Shown piece after piece: positions 63,126-64,000 of a stretch of DNA of 64,000 bases (positions are counted from its first letter, which is position 1; each line of letters opens with the position of its first letter). Under the pieces are notes generated by a model. The model made no database searches. It saw only the letters and a program-made list of their open reading frames with translations, and was not told where the DNA came from. This DNA comes from Sulfolobus islandicus Y.N.15.51 (GTDB taxonomy: Archaea > Thermoproteota > Thermoprotei_A > Sulfolobales > Sulfolobaceae), in the NCBI RefSeq assembly GCF_000022485.1, contig NC_012623.1, forward strand, positions 1,178,001 to 1,242,000, in the 5' to 3' direction. Made by a program: the position numbers and the translations under genes.

Positions 63126-63665
63126 TCACCCTTCTACCAACTGTACATTAAAATTATTTCTTAAAAATTCCATAGCTTCTTCCTTCGTAACCCTATGCCT
63201 CCTTGGAATTCTAGTCTTTTTTCTTCTTCGTCTCGAAATCCTATAGCCAGCTCTCTCGAGAGTGATAGCTATATCCATGCCGAATATACCTATTTCTGGA
63301 TCATATCTTGCACCTGGTAAGATCACATGTTCCGCAATCCCAAAAGATACGTTACCATATTCATCAAAACTACTTTTCTTTAATCTATATCCTATAGCTT
63401 CTAAAACCTTTCTTAAGAATCCTTCAGCTTGAGTACCCCTTAAGGTCACCTTAACTCCAATTTCTTGACCTTTTCTAATTCCAAACTCCCTTATAGTTTT
63501 CTTGGAAATAGTATATACTGGTTTAGCTCCAGTTAACTCTTGTAAAAGTTGATAAGCTTTTTGTAACCTATCTCCAGATTCACCAAGTCCTATATTAACA
63601 GTAACCTTGGCTAACTTAACTTTCCTCATTGGATTTTGATTAACAGATAAAGTAGACTCTGTCAT
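63126..63665 (-). CDS. rpl5: 50S ribosomal protein L5
   Basis: The 179-residue protein has [21 protein letters not shown] and [21 protein letters not shown], then [28 protein letters not shown] 63674 is in frame, but ATG 63665 follows the S4e stop by one base and gives the normal length. Confidence 0.96.
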   Translation of the reverse strand: MTESTLSVNQNPMRKVKLAKVTVNIGLGESGDRLQKAYQLLQELTGAKPVYTISKKTIREFGIRKGQEIGVKVTLRGTQAEGFLRKVLEAIGYRLKKSSFDEYGNVSFGIAEHVILPGARYDPEIGIFGMDIAITLERAGYRISRRRRKKTRIPRRHRVTKEEAMEFLRNNFNVQLVEG

Positions 63666-63666
63666 T

Positions 63667-64000
63667 TTAATCAACTCTCATGTCAGATTTTTCCCTACCT
63701 ATACTCATCACATTCATGAGATTAGTCTGATAAGTATTACCATCTTTGCTTTCTAGTGTTATCACACTATATTTTCTAGACTTAAACTTACTCAAATTTA
63801 TATTTTTAACAACACCGTGAATACCGACGTTCTTACCGCCTACAAAGATTGCATATGAGCCTTCAGAGATAATGAATGAATCCACTATATTTTGGCTTGG
63901 TAACTCAATCTTTAATGTCATAAGCGTTTTGAAACTCTTTGCAGTTTCTTTATCGACTAGGATATTTCTTCCATCCTCTAAATTAAGCTGAATACTACCT
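63667..64000 (-). CDS. rps4e: 30S ribosomal protein S4e, C-terminal part
   Basis: The frame is open to the right edge (residues [20 protein letters not shown] come first) and ends with [12 protein letters not shown] at 63667. The KOW-type segment [19 protein letters not shown] and [16 protein letters not shown] identify S4e. An ATG at 63921 is internal. The N-terminal half lies outside the window. Confidence 0.93.
   Translation of the reverse strand, partial: GSIQLNLEDGRNILVDKETAKSFKTLMTLKIELPSQNIVDSFIISEGSYAIFVGGKNVGIHGVVKNINLSKFKSRKYSVITLESKDGNTYQTNLMNVMSIGREKSDMRVD

Overview
The window is chromosomal DNA of a thermoacidophilic crenarchaeon, most likely Saccharolobus solfataricus, Sulfolobus islandicus or a close relative. 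Four things point there: AT-rich, densely packed genes with many leaderless A/T-box promoters about 26 nt before the start codon; insertion sequences of the ISC796 (IS1), ISC1225-like and ISC1332-like (IS256) types; an archaeal ribosomal-protein/secY/adkA operon; and Ced DNA-import genes. The species call is from recall of these families, not from a search.

Region 1 (1-19.9 kb) is metabolic. purM is followed by two small regulators, then a tight arginine/pyrimidine operon argG-argH-carA-carB-argX. Next come a translin-like gene, a 3-hydroxyacyl-CoA dehydrogenase-type gene, an intact IS1-family element (11.1-11.9 kb), a cupin, a VIT1-like membrane protein, an adenosine-specific kinase family gene, an AmmeMemoRadiSam enzyme, enoyl-CoA hydratase, heme O synthase, and a homoserine dehydrogenase / B3-B4 domain / NikR-like operon.

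Region 2 (19.9-45.3 kb) holds the TldD/TldE pair, biotin ligase, Sua5, NuoB, glycerate kinase, a DtxR-type regulator, a molybdenum/tungsten cofactor cluster (mobB, moeA, mobA), Dph6, an SAH/MTA-deaminase-like amidohydrolase, two glycosyltransferases, a two-gene glutamate synthase, tRNA-Gly(CCC) and a MacB-like ABC system. Three intergenic spots look like C/D-box guide RNAs.

Region 3 (45.5-53.2 kb) is the accessory part. It reads as a decayed integrated plasmid or virus bounded by a 32-bp copy of the tRNA-Phe 3' end (45521-45552) and by tRNA-Phe(GAA) itself (53126-53199). It carries an operon of small overlapping genes (winged helix, SWIM zinc finger, ribbon-helix-helix, coiled coil) and a tyrosine integrase with a frameshift. 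It has been hit repeatedly by IS elements: an IS256-type element sits inside an ISC1225-like element, and an ISC796 copy splits a small cargo gene. Target duplications allow both broken reading frames to be rebuilt exactly.

Region 4 (53.2-64 kb) starts with an archaemetzincin gene preceded by a structured leader, then archease. It continues with the Ced genes (cedA1, cedA and an unlisted 51-codon gene that fits cedA2), cmk, L34e, a DUF106 membrane protein, adkA, secY, and ribosomal proteins L15-L30-S5-L18-L19e-L32e-L6-S8-S14-L5-S4e, running leftward off the right edge.
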